A stretch of 64,000 bases of DNA from Pseudochelatococcus lubricantis (GTDB lineage: Bacteria > Pseudomonadota > Alphaproteobacteria > Rhizobiales > Beijerinckiaceae), in the NCBI RefSeq assembly GCF_011762225.1, contig NZ_JAASQI010000005.1, positions 1 through 64,000 of the forward strand, given 5' to 3'. Below, piece after piece: positions 23,456 to 32,924 of the stretch. The position numbers were made by a program, and so were the translations under genes. The notes beneath the pieces were generated by a model. That model made no database searches, had not been told where the DNA came from, and saw only the letters and a program-made list of their open reading frames with translations. Position 1 is the first letter of the stretch, and each line of letters begins with the position of its first letter.

Positions 23456-23533
23456 ATGAAATTCATCTGCGGCGCGACCCGTGAGGCACCGGCTGCATCC
23501 GGTGCCGCCGCTGAAAGGCCTGTCGATGTCTGA
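23456..23533 (+). CDS. Possible 25-aa leader ORF overlapping livH
   Basis: ATG 23456, five bases after GGAAG, opens a 25-codon frame (MKFICGATREAPAASG...) ending in TGA at 23531-23533. It overlaps the first 8 bases of livH. A second hairpin (GGCACCGG/CCGGTGCC, 23485-23506) lies within it. Ribosomes finishing this frame would stop on the livH start, so translational coupling is plausible. There is no run of Leu/Ile/Val codons, so it does not look like a classical amino acid attenuator. Confidence 0.35.
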   Translation: MKFICGATREAPAASGAAAERPVDV

Positions 23534-24413
23534 ACTTCTGGGCGTTCCCTCTCAGGTGCTGTTCGGCCAGCTTCTGCTGGGGCTGATCAACGGCTCGTTC
23601 TATGCGGTGTTGAGCCTTGGCCTCGCCATTATCTTCGGCCTGCTCAACATCATCAACTTCGCCCACGGGGCGCAGTACATGATGGGTGCCTTCGTGGCGT
23701 GGATGCTCCTGCAATATGCGGGCGTCGGCTACTGGTGGGCGTTGCTGGCCGCGCCGGTCGTTGTCGGGATCACGGGCGTCGTCATCGAGCGGCTGCTGCT
23801 GGCGCGGCTGCGGAACGCCGACCACCTCTACGGTCTGCTGCTCACCTTCGGCCTCGCGCTGATCATCCAGGGCATTTTCCGCAACGAATACGGCGTTTCG
23901 GGCCTGCCCTACGGCATTCCGCCGGAACTTGCGGGCGGGCGTAACCTCGGCTTCATGTTCCTGCCCAACTACCGGGCGTGGGTGGTGCTGGCCTCGCTTA
24001 CGCTGTGCCTCGCGACGTGGTTCGTCATCGAGCGAACGCGCCTTGGCGCCTACCTGCGGGCGGCGACGGAGAACCCCACGCTGGTGCAGGCGTTCGGCAT
24101 CAACGTGCCGCTGCTGGTGACGCTCACCTACGGCTTCGGCGTGGCGCTTGCCGCCTTCGCCGGCGTACTGGCGGCGCCCATCTATTCCGTGAACCCCAAC
24201 ATGGGCGCGGACATGATCATCGTCGTGTTCGCGGTGGTGGTGATCGGCGGCATGGGCTCGATCCTGGGTTCGATCGTCACCGGCTTCGCGCTCGGCATCG
24301 TGGAGGGGCTGACAAAAGTGTTCTACCCGGAGGCGTCCTCGACCGTCATTTTCGTGATCATGATCCTTGTGCTGCTGGTGAAACCCGCCGGCCTGTTCGG
24401 GAGGGCTGCCTGA
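23526..24413 (+). CDS. livH: ABC transporter permease, LivH-type (295 aa)
   Basis: This is one of two inner-membrane channel subunits. About eight hydrophobic segments span most of the protein. The family-specific GLINGSFYAVLSLGLAIIFG, followed by NIINFAHGAQYMMGAF, opens the protein. GIVEGL and EASSTVIFVIMILVLLVKP close it. ATG 23526 (MSELLGVPSQ) was preferred to an in-frame start at 23481. The stop overlaps livM in TGATG, so the two permeases are coupled. Confidence 0.93.
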   Translation: MSELLGVPSQVLFGQLLLGLINGSFYAVLSLGLAIIFGLLNIINFAHGAQYMMGAFVAWMLLQYAGVGYWWALLAAPVVVGITGVVIERLLLARLRNADHLYGLLLTFGLALIIQGIFRNEYGVSGLPYGIPPELAGGRNLGFMFLPNYRAWVVLASLTLCLATWFVIERTRLGAYLRAATENPTLVQAFGINVPLLVTLTYGFGVALAAFAGVLAAPIYSVNPNMGADMIIVVFAVVVIGGMGSILGSIVTGFALGIVEGLTKVFYPEASSTVIFVIMILVLLVKPAGLFGRAA

Positions 24414-25393
24414 TGAGCGCGCATGATGTTGCGGTTCCCGCCGCTGTGGAGGGCGACGGAGCGCGGCCGTCGGGGCGTACTTACGGCGTGCTTCTGGCCG
24501 TGCTCGTCGGCGTGATTCTCGTCGCGCCATATTTCCTCTATCCCGTTTTCCTGATGAAGGTGCTGTGCTTCGCGCTTTTTGCCTCGGCGCTGAACCTTCT
24601 GCTCGGCTACGGCGGGCTGCTGTCCTTCGGGCACGCGGCGTTCTTCGGCTTCGCGAGCTATATCAGCGCGCATGCCGCCAAGGTATGGGGGCTGCCGCCG
24701 GAACTCGCGATCCTGTCGGGCACGGCGGCGGCGACTGTGCTCGGCGCGGTGTTCGGGGCGCTGGCGATCCGGCGGCAGGGCATCTATTTCGCCATGATCA
24801 CGCTGGCGTTGGCGCAGCTCATCTACTTTGTCTCGCTGCAATCCGAGTTCACCGGCGGCGAGGACGGCATCCAGTCGGTTCCGCGCGGGGTCCTGTTCGG
24901 CGTGCTGCCGCTCACCGACGACCGGACGCTTTACTATGTCGTGGCGACGATCTTCCTCGCCGGCTTCCTGCTGATTTTCCGCATCATCCATTCGCCGTTC
25001 GGGCAGGTGCTGCGCGCGATCCGGGACAACGAGCCGCGCGCCATCTCGCTCGGCTACCGCACGGTGCAATACAAGCTCGCGACCTTCGTCATTTCTGCCG
25101 GCATCGCAGGCCTTGCGGGTGCGACGAAGGCGCTGGTCTTCCAGCTTGCCTCGCTCACCGACGTGCACTGGAGCATGTCGGGCGAGGTAGTGTTGATGAC
25201 GCTCGTCGGCGGCATGGGCACGATCTTCGGCCCCGCGGTCGGCGCGATCGTCGTGGTGTCGATGCAGAACTATCTCGCGACTCTGGGTGCGTGGGTGCCG
25301 ATCGTGCAGGGCATCGTGTTCGTCGTCTGCGTGCTGCTGTTCCGGGAGGGCATCATCGGCGTGCTGTCGCGCTGGACGAAACGGCCGCTGTGA
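24413..25393 (+). CDS. livM: ABC transporter permease, LivM-type (326 aa)
   Basis: This is the second channel subunit of the importer. After a ~25-residue polar N-terminus it has about nine hydrophobic segments. ALNLLLGYGGLLSFGHAAFF, GIYFAMITLALAQLIYF and VLRAIRDNEPRAISLGY (contact loop to the ATPases) are diagnostic. GGMGTIFGPAVGAIVVVSMQ lies near the end. It starts inside the livH stop and is the last gene of the operon. Confidence 0.93.
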   Translation: MSAHDVAVPAAVEGDGARPSGRTYGVLLAVLVGVILVAPYFLYPVFLMKVLCFALFASALNLLLGYGGLLSFGHAAFFGFASYISAHAAKVWGLPPELAILSGTAAATVLGAVFGALAIRRQGIYFAMITLALAQLIYFVSLQSEFTGGEDGIQSVPRGVLFGVLPLTDDRTLYYVVATIFLAGFLLIFRIIHSPFGQVLRAIRDNEPRAISLGYRTVQYKLATFVISAGIAGLAGATKALVFQLASLTDVHWSMSGEVVLMTLVGGMGTIFGPAVGAIVVVSMQNYLATLGAWVPIVQGIVFVVCVLLFREGIIGVLSRWTKRPL

Positions 25394-25512
25394 CGCGCCG
25401 CGATCCGCGGCGTGACGTTACGCACGAAGCGGCGCGGGCAGCATGGTATGATGGCATCGTCGTCCGGGCCGGGGGGCGCCGGTGCGGCCCGTGACAGCAG
25501 GCGGAGGGGCCG

Positions 25513-26166
25513 ATGGCAGGCAGCGCGCAGGAACCGATCGACCTCTACTACTGGCCGACGCCCAACGGATGGAAAATCGCCATCATGCTGGAGGAGGTGG
25601 CCCTGCCTTACCGGGTGCGGCCGGTCAACATCGGCAAGGGCGAGCAGTTCCGGCCGGAGTTCCTCGCGATTTCACCCAACAACCGCATTCCCGCCATCGT
25701 CGATCCGGACGGGCCGGGCGGCATACCGGTCTCAGTGTTCGAATCGGGGGCGATCCTCCAGTATCTTGGCCGCAAGACAGGCAAGCTCTATCCCGCCGAC
25801 GAGCGCGTGCGGGTGGAAGTGGAGGAATGGCTGTTCTGGCAGGTGGGCGGGCTCGGGCCGATGGCCGGGCAGGTGCACCACTTCCGCATCTTCGCGCCGG
25901 AAAAGATCCCCTACGGTATCGCGCGCTATACGAAGGAGGTGGCGCGCCTCTACCGTGTGCTCGACCGCCGTCTCGCCGACCGGGAATTCCTCGCCGGCGA
26001 CTATTCCATCGCCGATATCGCCTGTGTCGGCTGGAGCAAGATGTGGGAGTGGCAAGGGCAGGATATCGGGGAGTTTCCCCATTTCCGGCGCTGGCTGGAG
26101 GCGGTTCTCGCCCGGCCTGCCGTGCAGCGCGGCCTCGCGGTGACGGCGGATGCGCCGAAAACATGA
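25513..26166 (+). CDS. Glutathione S-transferase family protein (217 aa)
   Basis: A thioredoxin-like N-domain (IDLYYWPTPNGWKIAIMLEE; SPNNRIPAIVD; SVFESGAILQYL) with the cis-Pro and the Glu-Ser pair that binds glutathione is followed by a helical C-domain (about 95-205). The N-terminal pattern YYWPTPNGWK and a PNNRIPAIVDPDG loop place it with the YfcG/YghU (Nu-class) type, whose members act as disulfide-bond reductases; activity here is inferred. GGAGGGGCCG precedes the ATG. It stands alone between the importer and ndk. Confidence 0.9.
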   Translation: MAGSAQEPIDLYYWPTPNGWKIAIMLEEVALPYRVRPVNIGKGEQFRPEFLAISPNNRIPAIVDPDGPGGIPVSVFESGAILQYLGRKTGKLYPADERVRVEVEEWLFWQVGGLGPMAGQVHHFRIFAPEKIPYGIARYTKEVARLYRVLDRRLADREFLAGDYSIADIACVGWSKMWEWQGQDIGEFPHFRRWLEAVLARPAVQRGLAVTADAPKT

Positions 26167-26217
26167 GAAAAATGCGTCGGACAGGCGGATTTCCCGGCGC
26201 GAAGGCAACGGCTTGTC

Positions 26218-26246
26218 TTGTGGCTGACGTTTCATGCCGCTATAAG
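26218..26246 (+). promoter_or_regulatory. Probable ndk promoter
   Basis: TTGTGG (26218-26223) and TATAAG (26241-26246) are separated by 17 bp, about 40 bp upstream of the ndk ATG. The -10 and spacing match the candidate rpsB promoter. Confidence 0.6.
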
Positions 26247-26287
26247 CCACGGCACTATCGCTAACATAAGGTTTCAGACGGTACATC

Positions 26288-26710
26288 ATGGCTTTAGAGC
26301 GCACCTTCTCCATCATCAAGCCCGACGCGACGGAACGCAATCTTACCGGTTCCATCAACGCCGTTATCGAGGCTGCGGGCCTGCGCGTCGTCGCGCAGAA
26401 GCGCATCCAGCTCACCCGCACGCAGGCGGAGACGTTCTACGCCGTGCATAGCGCGCGCCCGTTCTTCGGCGAACTGGTGGACTTCATGATCTCCGCCCCC
26501 GTCGTCGTGCAGGTTCTCGAAGGTGAGAACGCTATCGCCAAGTACCGTGAGGTAATGGGCGCCACCAACCCCGAGAACGCGGCGGAAGGCACCATCCGCA
26601 AGCTGTTCGCGAAGTCGGTCGGCGAAAACTCCGTCCACGGCTCGGATTCGCCCGAGGCCGCACAGGTCGAGATCGCCCAGTTCTTCGCGGGCAACGAGAT
26701 CGTCGGCTGA
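26288..26710 (+). CDS. ndk: Nucleoside diphosphate kinase (140 aa)
   Basis: Ndk balances NTP/dNTP pools by transferring phosphate from ATP through a phospho-His intermediate. [14 protein letters not shown] is the start signature, [18 protein letters not shown] the nucleotide-site region, and [12 protein letters not shown] contains the active-site His. 140 aa is the standard length. It is monocistronic with its own promoter and a terminator 26 bases after the stop. Confidence 0.98.
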   Translation: MALERTFSIIKPDATERNLTGSINAVIEAAGLRVVAQKRIQLTRTQAETFYAVHSARPFFGELVDFMISAPVVVQVLEGENAIAKYREVMGATNPENAAEGTIRKLFAKSVGENSVHGSDSPEAAQVEIAQFFAGNEIVG

Positions 26711-26735
26711 CCGTACGGCCCCTGGCCTCCGAAGC

Positions 26736-26769
26736 AAGCGTGGCGCGCAGGACGCAGCCACGCTTTTTT
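26736..26769 (+). terminator. Intrinsic terminator after ndk
   Basis: The 9-bp stem AAGCGTGGC/GCCACGCTT with a 12-nt loop runs directly into a T tract (six consecutive T residues). Confidence 0.85.
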
Positions 26770-26829
26770 CTTGTCCGTTCCTGAAAACCGTTTCGCTTCA
26801 GCAATGAAATGGGATATCGCGGGATCGTT

Positions 26830-26925
26830 ATAGCGTTTTCAAGCGAAGCGGGTGCCGGTTCGCGTGAAGAAAATGCGCCAAAACAAATAACTGGAGCGTT
26901 TCCGTGAAACGACGGAACGCTCCGG
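26830..26925. repeat. Dispersed intergenic repeat, copy R1
   Basis: The block AGCGTTTTCAAGCGAAGC, then CCGGTTCGCGTGAAGAAA and a short AT tract, ends in the near-palindrome GGAGCGTTTCCGT/ACGGAACGCTCC (26893-26923). The first part is shared with the copy at 32728, differing at scattered positions. This is the type of non-coding element scattered through Hyphomicrobiales genomes. Confidence 0.75.
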
Positions 26926-26942
26926 CACATGGATGCAGGGGC

Positions 26943-27335
26943 ATGGCGATGCAAGCGTTCAGGGGCTGGCCTGTCAGGGTGCTGATGTTGGGGGCTATTC
27001 TGGCAGGAGTGGCGGGCCCTGGTCCGTTCGCCATAGAACCCGCCCGCGCCGGTGCCACGCCGCCGCAGTCCGCGCCGGTCGCCGGTGCAGTCGATCTGCG
27101 CGACGCGAGCCCGGAGGCCGTCCGCACGCATATCCTCGATAGCTGCGTGATTCGGGAGTGGGGCACTTCCAGGGACAACACCGACAGCTATGCCGAGCGC
27201 TGCGCGTGCTTCGCGCGGAAGATCACGCAGGCGCTGACGGCGGACGAGTTCGACGCCTTCCGCCGGGCGGGCGTCTTCAACGCCACCGCCCGTCCCAAGG
27301 CGGAAGCGGCACAGGCCGAGTGCAAGCTCAAGTAA
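26943..27335 (+). CDS. Secreted hypothetical protein (130 aa)
   Basis: No family is recognised. The N-terminus is a signal peptide ([17 protein letters not shown], with likely cleavage after ARA near residue 35). The mature part has three Cys ([23 protein letters not shown]) and a helical segment ([16 protein letters not shown]). The spaced Cys pair and the small size fit a periplasmic disulfide-bonded protein. ATG 26943 follows AGGGGC; an in-frame ATG at 26904 would add 13 residues and lies inside the repeat R1. Its 3' end overlaps the hisI 3' end by 8 bp, convergently. Confidence 0.65.
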   Translation: MAMQAFRGWPVRVLMLGAILAGVAGPGPFAIEPARAGATPPQSAPVAGAVDLRDASPEAVRTHILDSCVIREWGTSRDNTDSYAERCACFARKITQALTADEFDAFRRAGVFNATARPKAEAAQAECKLK

Positions 27336-27759
27336 CCGCCGAGCCATCCTTCTCCAGCGGCTCGCACACGCCCTTGCCGACCGGGACGCGCCGATAGAAG
27401 CAGGAACAGCGGCCGGTGTGACAGCAGCCGCCGTCGCCGGCGACCTTGACCCTGAGCCAGATGGCATCCTGATCGCAATCGACGCGCATTTCCACGACGG
27501 TCTGGATCTGGCCAGAGGTATCGCCCTTGTGCCATAGCGTCCGGCGCGAGCGCGACCAATACCACGCCTCACCGGTCTCGATGGTGCGGCGCAGCGCCTC
27601 CGCATTCATGTGCGCCACCATTAGCAACTGGCCGCTGTCGGCCTCCGTCGTCACGCAGGTGACAAGCCCGTTGGCGTCGAAGGCCGGCATTAGTTGCAGC
27701 CCTTCCTCGACGGTTTGCCTGTTGGCCGAGGCGGGGGACGGGAATAGAGAATCGAGCAC
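27328..27759 (-). CDS. hisI: Phosphoribosyl-AMP cyclohydrolase HisI (143 aa)
   Basis: HisI opens the adenine ring of PR-AMP in the third step of histidine synthesis. Conserved segments are [38 protein letters not shown] and the zinc ligands in CDQDAIW and [16 protein letters not shown]. The protein is the stand-alone form without HisE, as usual in alphaproteobacteria. It is read in the same direction as folE upstream, but not obviously in one operon (80 bp gap). Confidence 0.96.
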   Translation of the reverse strand: MLDSLFPSPASANRQTVEEGLQLMPAFDANGLVTCVTTEADSGQLLMVAHMNAEALRRTIETGEAWYWSRSRRTLWHKGDTSGQIQTVVEMRVDCDQDAIWLRVKVAGDGGCCHTGRCSCFYRRVPVGKGVCEPLEKDGSAVT

Positions 27760-27839
27760 GGCAAAATTCCGATACGGAATGCGATATCTGTTTTATATCA
27801 GCATGGAAGAACGAGTTTCTCCCATGCCGGATGAGGCCG

Positions 27840-28499
27840 TCACTCGCGGACGAGCATCATGAAGCGCGCCTGTTCGGCCGGATCATCCGCGAACACGCCG
27901 CTGAAGCGGGTGGTGATGGTGGAGGCGCCCTGCTTCTGAATGCCGCGCATCGCCATGCACATGTGCTCCGCCTCGATCATGATCGCGAGGCCGCGCGGTT
28001 GCAGCGCGTCGTTGATCGCGTCGGAAATCTGCGCCGTCAACGCCTCCTGCGTCTGCAGACGGCGGGCGAAGACGTCGACCACGCGGGCGAGCTTCGACAG
28101 CCCCACGACGCCGCGCGCGGGGTAGTAGGCGATATGCGCCTTGCCGATGATCGGCACCATGTGGTGCTCGCAATGCGAGAAGAACGAGATATCGCGTACG
28201 AGCACGATGTCGGAATAACCCTCGACCTCCTCGAAAACGCGGTCGAGCACCTCGGCGGAGTTCTCGCCGTAGCCCGCGAAGAGTTCTTCGTAGGCTTTCA
28301 CGACGCGCCTGGGCGTGTCGACCAACCCCTCGCGGGCCGGATTTTCGCCGATCCAGCGCAGCAGCGTCTCCACTGCCGCCTCCGCCTCCGCCCGTGTGGG
28401 CCTGCGCGGGCCTTTCCCGCCAACCGAATCCGAACCTGGCTTGCCAGCGTCGGCAACAACTGCCTTACGCGCGGACAAGGGCTTAACCACGGCATCCAT
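27840..28499 (-). CDS. folE: GTP cyclohydrolase I FolE (219 aa)
   Basis: FolE converts GTP to 7,8-dihydroneopterin triphosphate, the entry to folate. Conserved motifs are [37 protein letters not shown] with zinc/catalytic Cys and His, and [18 protein letters not shown]. The first ~35 residues are a variable extension. ATG 28499 follows GGGAGG; an upstream in-frame ATG at 28541 lacks support. It is transcribed divergently from the IscU-like gene. Confidence 0.96.
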   Translation of the reverse strand: MDAVVKPLSARKAVVADAGKPGSDSVGGKGPRRPTRAEAEAAVETLLRWIGENPAREGLVDTPRRVVKAYEELFAGYGENSAEVLDRVFEEVEGYSDIVLVRDISFFSHCEHHMVPIIGKAHIAYYPARGVVGLSKLARVVDVFARRLQTQEALTAQISDAINDALQPRGLAIMIEAEHMCMAMRGIQKQGASTITTRFSGVFADDPAEQARFMMLVRE

Positions 28500-28752
28500 G
28501 TGGTGCCTCCCGCTGTTTGACGGCCCGGTATGACGGACCACTTCCGCAATGTTTCTGACGGGTATTCAACCCCCAAAGGGATATCTTATATAGGCATTGC
28601 AGGCTGTGCCGCAATGATAGCCGTCGGCCGGCGGCGCGGCGAGTGCCATAACAAACATAGAATGGTGGCGGGCTCCGCTCCGGTGTCCACGCCCCATGAA
28701 ACTGAAAGAGCAGGGCGCTCGCCAGGAGGCGGGCGCCGCGATTGCGGAAAAC

Positions 28753-29214
28753 ATGCTGAACGATATCTATACCCGCCAGATTCTCGCGCTCGCTGCCGAT
28801 ATTCCACGCCTCGGCCGGCTTGCACATCCCGACGCCACCGCGACCGCGCATTCGCGGCTTTGCGGCTCCACCGTCATCGTCGACCTGGCGATGGACGGAG
28901 ATACGGTGATGGATTTCGCCCATGAGGTGCGGGCTTGTGCGTTGGGGCAGGCATCGGCCTCGGTGATGGGGGCGCTCGTCGTCGGCTCCGGCGCGCAGGA
29001 GTTGCGCGAGGTACGCGAAACCATGCGGCTGATGCTCAAGCAGGGCGGCCCGCCGCCCTCCGGACGCTGGAGCGCGCTCGCCGCCCTGGAGCCGGTGCGC
29101 GACTATCCCGCCCGTCACGCCTCGACCCTGCTGACGTTCGACGCCGTCGTCGACGCCGTTGCGCGGATAGAGGCGCGCCGGCTGCAGCCGGCCGGCTCAG
29201 TTCACGCCGAATGA
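28753..29214 (+). CDS. Iron-sulfur cluster assembly scaffold, IscU/NifU-like (153 aa)
   Basis: The IscU-like fold is recognised from NDIYTRQILALAADIPRLGR, SRLCGSTVIVDL and FAHEVRACALGQASASVMG, with three conserved cluster-binding positions. The C-terminal LEPVRDYPARHASTLLTFDA is typical of an alphaproteobacterial subfamily that lies beside folE, hisI and yidD outside the suf operon. Role in Fe-S transfer is inferred. The start is ambiguous: ATG 28753 matches the usual family N-terminus, while ATG 28696 would add 19 polar residues. It overlaps the ompV-like gene at its 3' end by 18 bp. Confidence 0.8.
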   Translation: MLNDIYTRQILALAADIPRLGRLAHPDATATAHSRLCGSTVIVDLAMDGDTVMDFAHEVRACALGQASASVMGALVVGSGAQELREVRETMRLMLKQGGPPPSGRWSALAALEPVRDYPARHASTLLTFDAVVDAVARIEARRLQPAGSVHAE

Positions 29215-30147
29215 GTAGGCGGCCGTCAGCCCGAAGTTGAACTGGTTGCGCTCGCCGCCAAGCCGCCGCACGATCGGGCTGCGGCCCGCATCGCCCACCA
29301 ACCGGCTGTAGGAGGCGGTCGCCGTGGCGCTCCAGGCGTCGTTGAGGCGGTAGGCGAGCGACGTCGCCGCGCCTGCGCTCTGGAAACCGCTCTCCGGCTT
29401 GTAGGCATAGAGGCCATGCTGCGGAAACACCAGATTGTTGAGCGATGCCTCGTACTCGTTCACGCCGAAGGTGTTGCGCATCGACTTGCCGCTGGCCCAG
29501 CTCGCGCGCGGCCCGACGGTGAAGGTGAACTGGCCGAAGGGCTGCACGAAATCGGCGGCGAGATCGACGACCCAGCCGTCCTCGTCGCGGAAGCCGTGGC
29601 GGGCCTCGACGCGCCCGCGCAGGTTATGCGTCGGCCACACTTCCACGAAGGCGCCGCCCTCGACGGTCCACGGCAGCTTGCGCAGGCCGAACAGCTTGCG
29701 GTCATTCGCGAAGTAGCGGCCGGATTTGTAGCGCCCGACAGGGCCGAAGCTCAGATACTCATGGTTGAGCAGGTCGAGCTGGAAGCCGTCGCCCGGAATG
29801 CTGGGGCGCCGGGCCTGCCCGCCACGGCGGATGCTGATGAGCGGATAGGGCGTGAACGTATACTTGTCGGAGCCGATGAAGGACGGGCCGACATTGACGT
29901 TGGCGCTCACCGTCGCGACCCATCGGGCCGAGGACACCGGCGTCGGCGAGAAATACGGAAAGACGGAACCGGAGCTTGCCGACCCTTGCGTCGCGTAGGG
30001 ATCATAGCCGGCGTCCTGCGCCACGGCGCTTGCACCGACCGCGTCGAAACAAAGAACGCCCGCCGCCACGGCGAGCGCCGCTCCACGGGAGAATGCGAAA
30101 CGCAACACGGCATACCTCCAATTAATGCTGATGCGATTGTCTTGCAT
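29197..30147 (-). CDS. MipA/OmpV family outer membrane protein (316 aa)
   Basis: This is an outer-membrane beta-barrel protein. The signal peptide (FSRGAALAVAAGVLCFDAVG) is cleaved near SAVAQ. Alternating-residue strands follow, e.g. FTPYPLISIRRGGQA, FTVGPRASWASGKSM and ATASYSRLVGDAG. The C-terminal FNFGLTAAYSFGVN ends the barrel. MipA was described as a scaffold for murein enzymes and OmpV as a small porin/adhesin; which applies is unknown. ATG 30147 was chosen over a start at 30204. It is divergent from yidD. Confidence 0.82.
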   Translation of the reverse strand: MQDNRISINWRYAVLRFAFSRGAALAVAAGVLCFDAVGASAVAQDAGYDPYATQGSASSGSVFPYFSPTPVSSARWVATVSANVNVGPSFIGSDKYTFTPYPLISIRRGGQARRPSIPGDGFQLDLLNHEYLSFGPVGRYKSGRYFANDRKLFGLRKLPWTVEGGAFVEVWPTHNLRGRVEARHGFRDEDGWVVDLAADFVQPFGQFTFTVGPRASWASGKSMRNTFGVNEYEASLNNLVFPQHGLYAYKPESGFQSAGAATSLAYRLNDAWSATATASYSRLVGDAGRSPIVRRLGGERNQFNFGLTAAYSFGVN

Positions 30148-30202
30148 AAAGTTCACCAATTGGTTAGCAAGCCGGCGGTTAGGCGGGCCGTGGCCGCGGA
30201 GC

Positions 30203-30676
30203 ATGGCCCGGTGCTGTCCCGGCAGCTATAACCCATGGAAGGTCGGATGCAAATTGGGCGATGACAGGCCGTTTCCGAAGCCGTTCCGCCGGCCCGGCGT
30301 GGCAGTGGCGCGCCTTCTGATTCGCGTCTACCAGCTCACGCTGTCATCCGTCTTCGGCCGTCACTGCCGCCATCTGCCGAGCTGTTCGTCCTATACAGAC
30401 GAGGCGATCGACCGTTATGGCCTGTGGGCGGGCGGCTGGATGGGCGCGGCGCGCATCTGCCGCTGCCATCCCTTCGGCACGCACGGGCTCGATCTGGTGC
30501 CGGAGGCGTTGCCCGAAGGGCACCGATGGTATAAGCCGTGGACCTACGGGCGCTGGCGGAGCACCTATGCTCCCGCCATGACGGAGACTTCGGAGACGAA
30601 GGCATCCATGATCTGCGAGGCCGTCGAAACGGATGGCGGCGAAGCCTCGACGCCCGCTTCCCGAACCGTCCCATGA
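30203..30676 (+). CDS. yidD: Membrane protein insertion efficiency factor YidD (157 aa)
   Basis: YidD assists YidC-mediated insertion at the inner membrane. The diagnostic region is LIRVYQLTLSSVFGRHCR, then LPSCSSYTDEAIDRYG with the Cys pair, and CRCHPFGTHGLDLVPE. This is a basic amphipathic peptide anchored to the membrane face. The C-terminal ~40 residues after WTYGRW are a variable tail. The ATG follows GCGGAGC. It lies 51 bp upstream of thrS, away from the rpmH-rnpA-yidC locus where yidD usually sits. Confidence 0.9.
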   Translation: MARCCPGSYNPWKVGCKLGDDRPFPKPFRRPGVAVARLLIRVYQLTLSSVFGRHCRHLPSCSSYTDEAIDRYGLWAGGWMGAARICRCHPFGTHGLDLVPEALPEGHRWYKPWTYGRWRSTYAPAMTETSETKASMICEAVETDGGEASTPASRTVP

Positions 30677-30727
30677 TCGCGTGAACGCTTACCTGCCCCG
30701 TTTGCAGGAGTGAGCTGGAGAAGTTTG

Positions 30728-32698
30728 ATGATTACCCTGACATTTCCCGATGGCGCGGAGCGCCAGTATGCACCCGGTATCTCGGGACGCGAGATCGCCG
30801 AAAGCATCGCCAAATCGCTGGCGAAGCGCACCGTCGCCATGGCGATCGATGGCACGGTCCGCGACCTTTCCGACCCTGTCGACGTCGACGCAAGGATCGA
30901 GTTCATCACCCGCGAGGATCCGCGCGCCCTGGAACTGATCCGCCACGACTGCGCGCACGTGCTGGCCGAGGCGGTGCAGACGCTGTGGCCCGGCACGCAG
31001 GTGACCATCGGCCCGGTCATCGAGAACGGGTTCTACTACGATTTCGCGCGCAACGAGCCATTCTCGCCCGAAGATTTCCCCGCCATCGAGGCGGAGATGA
31101 AGAAGATCGTCGCGCGCGACGCACCCTTCACCAAGGAACTCTGGACGCGCGATCAGGCGAAGGATTTTTTCCGCGCCAAGGGCGAGCACTTCAAGGTGGA
31201 ACTCGTCGACGCCATTCCCGAGGGCGATGACCTCAAGATTTACAGGCAGGGCGACTGGCTCGACCTCTGCCGCGGCCCGCACATGACGAGCGTCGGCAAG
31301 ATCGGCACCGCCTTCAAGCTGATGAAGGTGGCGGGTGCGTACTGGCGCGGCGATTCGAACAACCCCATGCTCACCCGCATCTACGGTACGGCGTGGGCGG
31401 CGCAGGCTGATCTCGACAGCTACCTCCACCAGCTTGAGGAAGCGGAAAAGCGCGATCACCGCCGGCTGGGGCGCGAGATGGACCTGTTCCACTTCCAGGA
31501 GGAAGGGCCGGGCGTCGTCTTCTGGCACGACAAGGGCTGGACCATGTTCCAGCAGCTCATCGCCTACATGCGCCGCCGGCTGCACGGCGACTACCGTGAG
31601 ATCAATACGCCGCAGATTCTCGACAAGGCGATGTGGGAGACCTCCGGCCACTGGGCATGGTATCGCGAGAACATGTTCGTCACCCAGACGGAGGACGAGC
31701 GTGTCTTCGCCATCAAGCCGATGAACTGCCCGGGCCATGTGCAGGTGTTCAAGCACGGTCTCAAGTCGTACCGCGATCTGCCTCTGAGACTTGCAGAATT
31801 CGGCTCCGTGTCCCGCTACGAGCCCTCCGGTGCGCTGCACGGGCTGATGCGCGTGCGCGCCTTCACGCAGGACGACGCGCACGTGTTCTGCACCGAAGAC
31901 CAGCTCGCCGCGGAATGCCTCAAGATCAACGACCTGATTCTCTCGACCTATGGGGACTTCGGCTTCGATCTCAACAACATCGTCGTCAAGCTCTCCACGC
32001 GCCCGGAGAAGCGCGTGGGCAGTGACGAGTTATGGGACCACGCCGAGGAGGTGATGGGCAACGTGCTGGAGGAAATCCGCGCACGCTCCGGCAACCGCAT
32101 CCGCACGGAGATTTTCCCGGGCGAAGGCGCCTTCTATGGGCCGAAGTTCGAATACGTGCTGCGCGACGCCATCGGCCGCGACTGGCAGTGCGGCACGACG
32201 CAGGTCGACTTCAACCTGCCGGAGCGCTTCGGCGCCTTCTTCGTCGATCAGGACGGGCAGAAGAAGACGCCGGTCATGGTTCACCGGGCCATCTGCGGCT
32301 CCATGGAGCGGTTTCTCGGCATCCTGATCGAGCACTATGCCGGCCATTTCCCGCTGTGGTTCGCGCCGCTGCAGGCGGTGGTCGCGACCATCACGTCGGA
32401 TGCCGACGACTATGCGCGCGAGGTGGCGGCGGAGGCGGAAAAGCGCGGTCTGCGCGTGGAGACCGACCTGCGCAACGAGAAGATCACCTACAAGGTGCGC
32501 GAGCATTCGCTCGCCAAGGTGCCGGTGCTGCTCGTCGTCGGCAAGAAGGAGGGCGAGCAGCGCACTGTTTCGATCCGCCGTCTCGGTTCGCAGGCACAGC
32601 AACAACTGACGCTCGACGAGGCGCTGCGGGCGCTCGTGGACGAAAGCCTGCCGCCGGACCTGCGCCGCGTGGCCGCGCCGGCGGACGAAGCGGCGTGA
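30728..32698 (+). CDS. thrS: Threonyl-tRNA synthetase (656 aa)
   Basis: ThrS charges tRNA-Thr. Domains run in order: TGS (1-60, [16 protein letters not shown]), editing/SAD domain ([26 protein letters not shown]), class II catalytic core with zinc ligands ([39 protein letters not shown]), and the anticodon-binding domain ([33 protein letters not shown]). The full set of editing residues seems present. ATG 30728 follows GGAGAAG. Confidence 0.97.
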   Translation: MITLTFPDGAERQYAPGISGREIAESIAKSLAKRTVAMAIDGTVRDLSDPVDVDARIEFITREDPRALELIRHDCAHVLAEAVQTLWPGTQVTIGPVIENGFYYDFARNEPFSPEDFPAIEAEMKKIVARDAPFTKELWTRDQAKDFFRAKGEHFKVELVDAIPEGDDLKIYRQGDWLDLCRGPHMTSVGKIGTAFKLMKVAGAYWRGDSNNPMLTRIYGTAWAAQADLDSYLHQLEEAEKRDHRRLGREMDLFHFQEEGPGVVFWHDKGWTMFQQLIAYMRRRLHGDYREINTPQILDKAMWETSGHWAWYRENMFVTQTEDERVFAIKPMNCPGHVQVFKHGLKSYRDLPLRLAEFGSVSRYEPSGALHGLMRVRAFTQDDAHVFCTEDQLAAECLKINDLILSTYGDFGFDLNNIVVKLSTRPEKRVGSDELWDHAEEVMGNVLEEIRARSGNRIRTEIFPGEGAFYGPKFEYVLRDAIGRDWQCGTTQVDFNLPERFGAFFVDQDGQKKTPVMVHRAICGSMERFLGILIEHYAGHFPLWFAPLQAVVATITSDADDYAREVAAEAEKRGLRVETDLRNEKITYKVREHSLAKVPVLLVVGKKEGEQRTVSIRRLGSQAQQQLTLDEALRALVDESLPPDLRRVAAPADEAA

Positions 32699-32727
32699 CG
32701 CATCGCGTCTGACGGGCAACGCGCCTA

Positions 32728-32831
32728 AAGCGTTTTCAAGCAAAGTGGATACCGGTTTGCGTGAAGAAAGCGCGTAATATCAAAAACTTATAGCATTTCG
32801 GCGTTTCAATGAAATGTCGAAATGCTATAAG
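32728..32831. repeat. Dispersed intergenic repeat, copy R2, with palindrome
   Basis: AAGCGTTTTCAAGCAAAGTG, then ACCGGTTTGCGTGAAGAAAG, matches copy R1 at 26830 closely. It is followed by the inverted repeat TTATAGCATTTCG/CGAAATGCTATAA with a 16-nt loop (about 32789-32830). No coding potential is seen. Confidence 0.75.
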
Positions 32832-32871
32832 CGTCGAAAAAGCGAATCTTTTTCTGCCACAGGCAAATGCT

Positions 32872-32902
32872 GGAGTGTTTCTGTCTTTGACAGAAACACT
32901 CC
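32872..32902. repeat. Palindromic repeat R3
   Basis: A perfect 14-bp inverted repeat GGAGTGTTTCTGTC/GACAGAAACACTCC with a 3-nt loop. It is related to the palindrome at 26893 and to the one before recJ at 46709. It lies just past the stop of the nitrilase-fold gene and may also serve as its 3' hairpin. Confidence 0.75.
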
Positions 32903-32924
32903 AAGTGCCACGCTTTTTCAAGGG

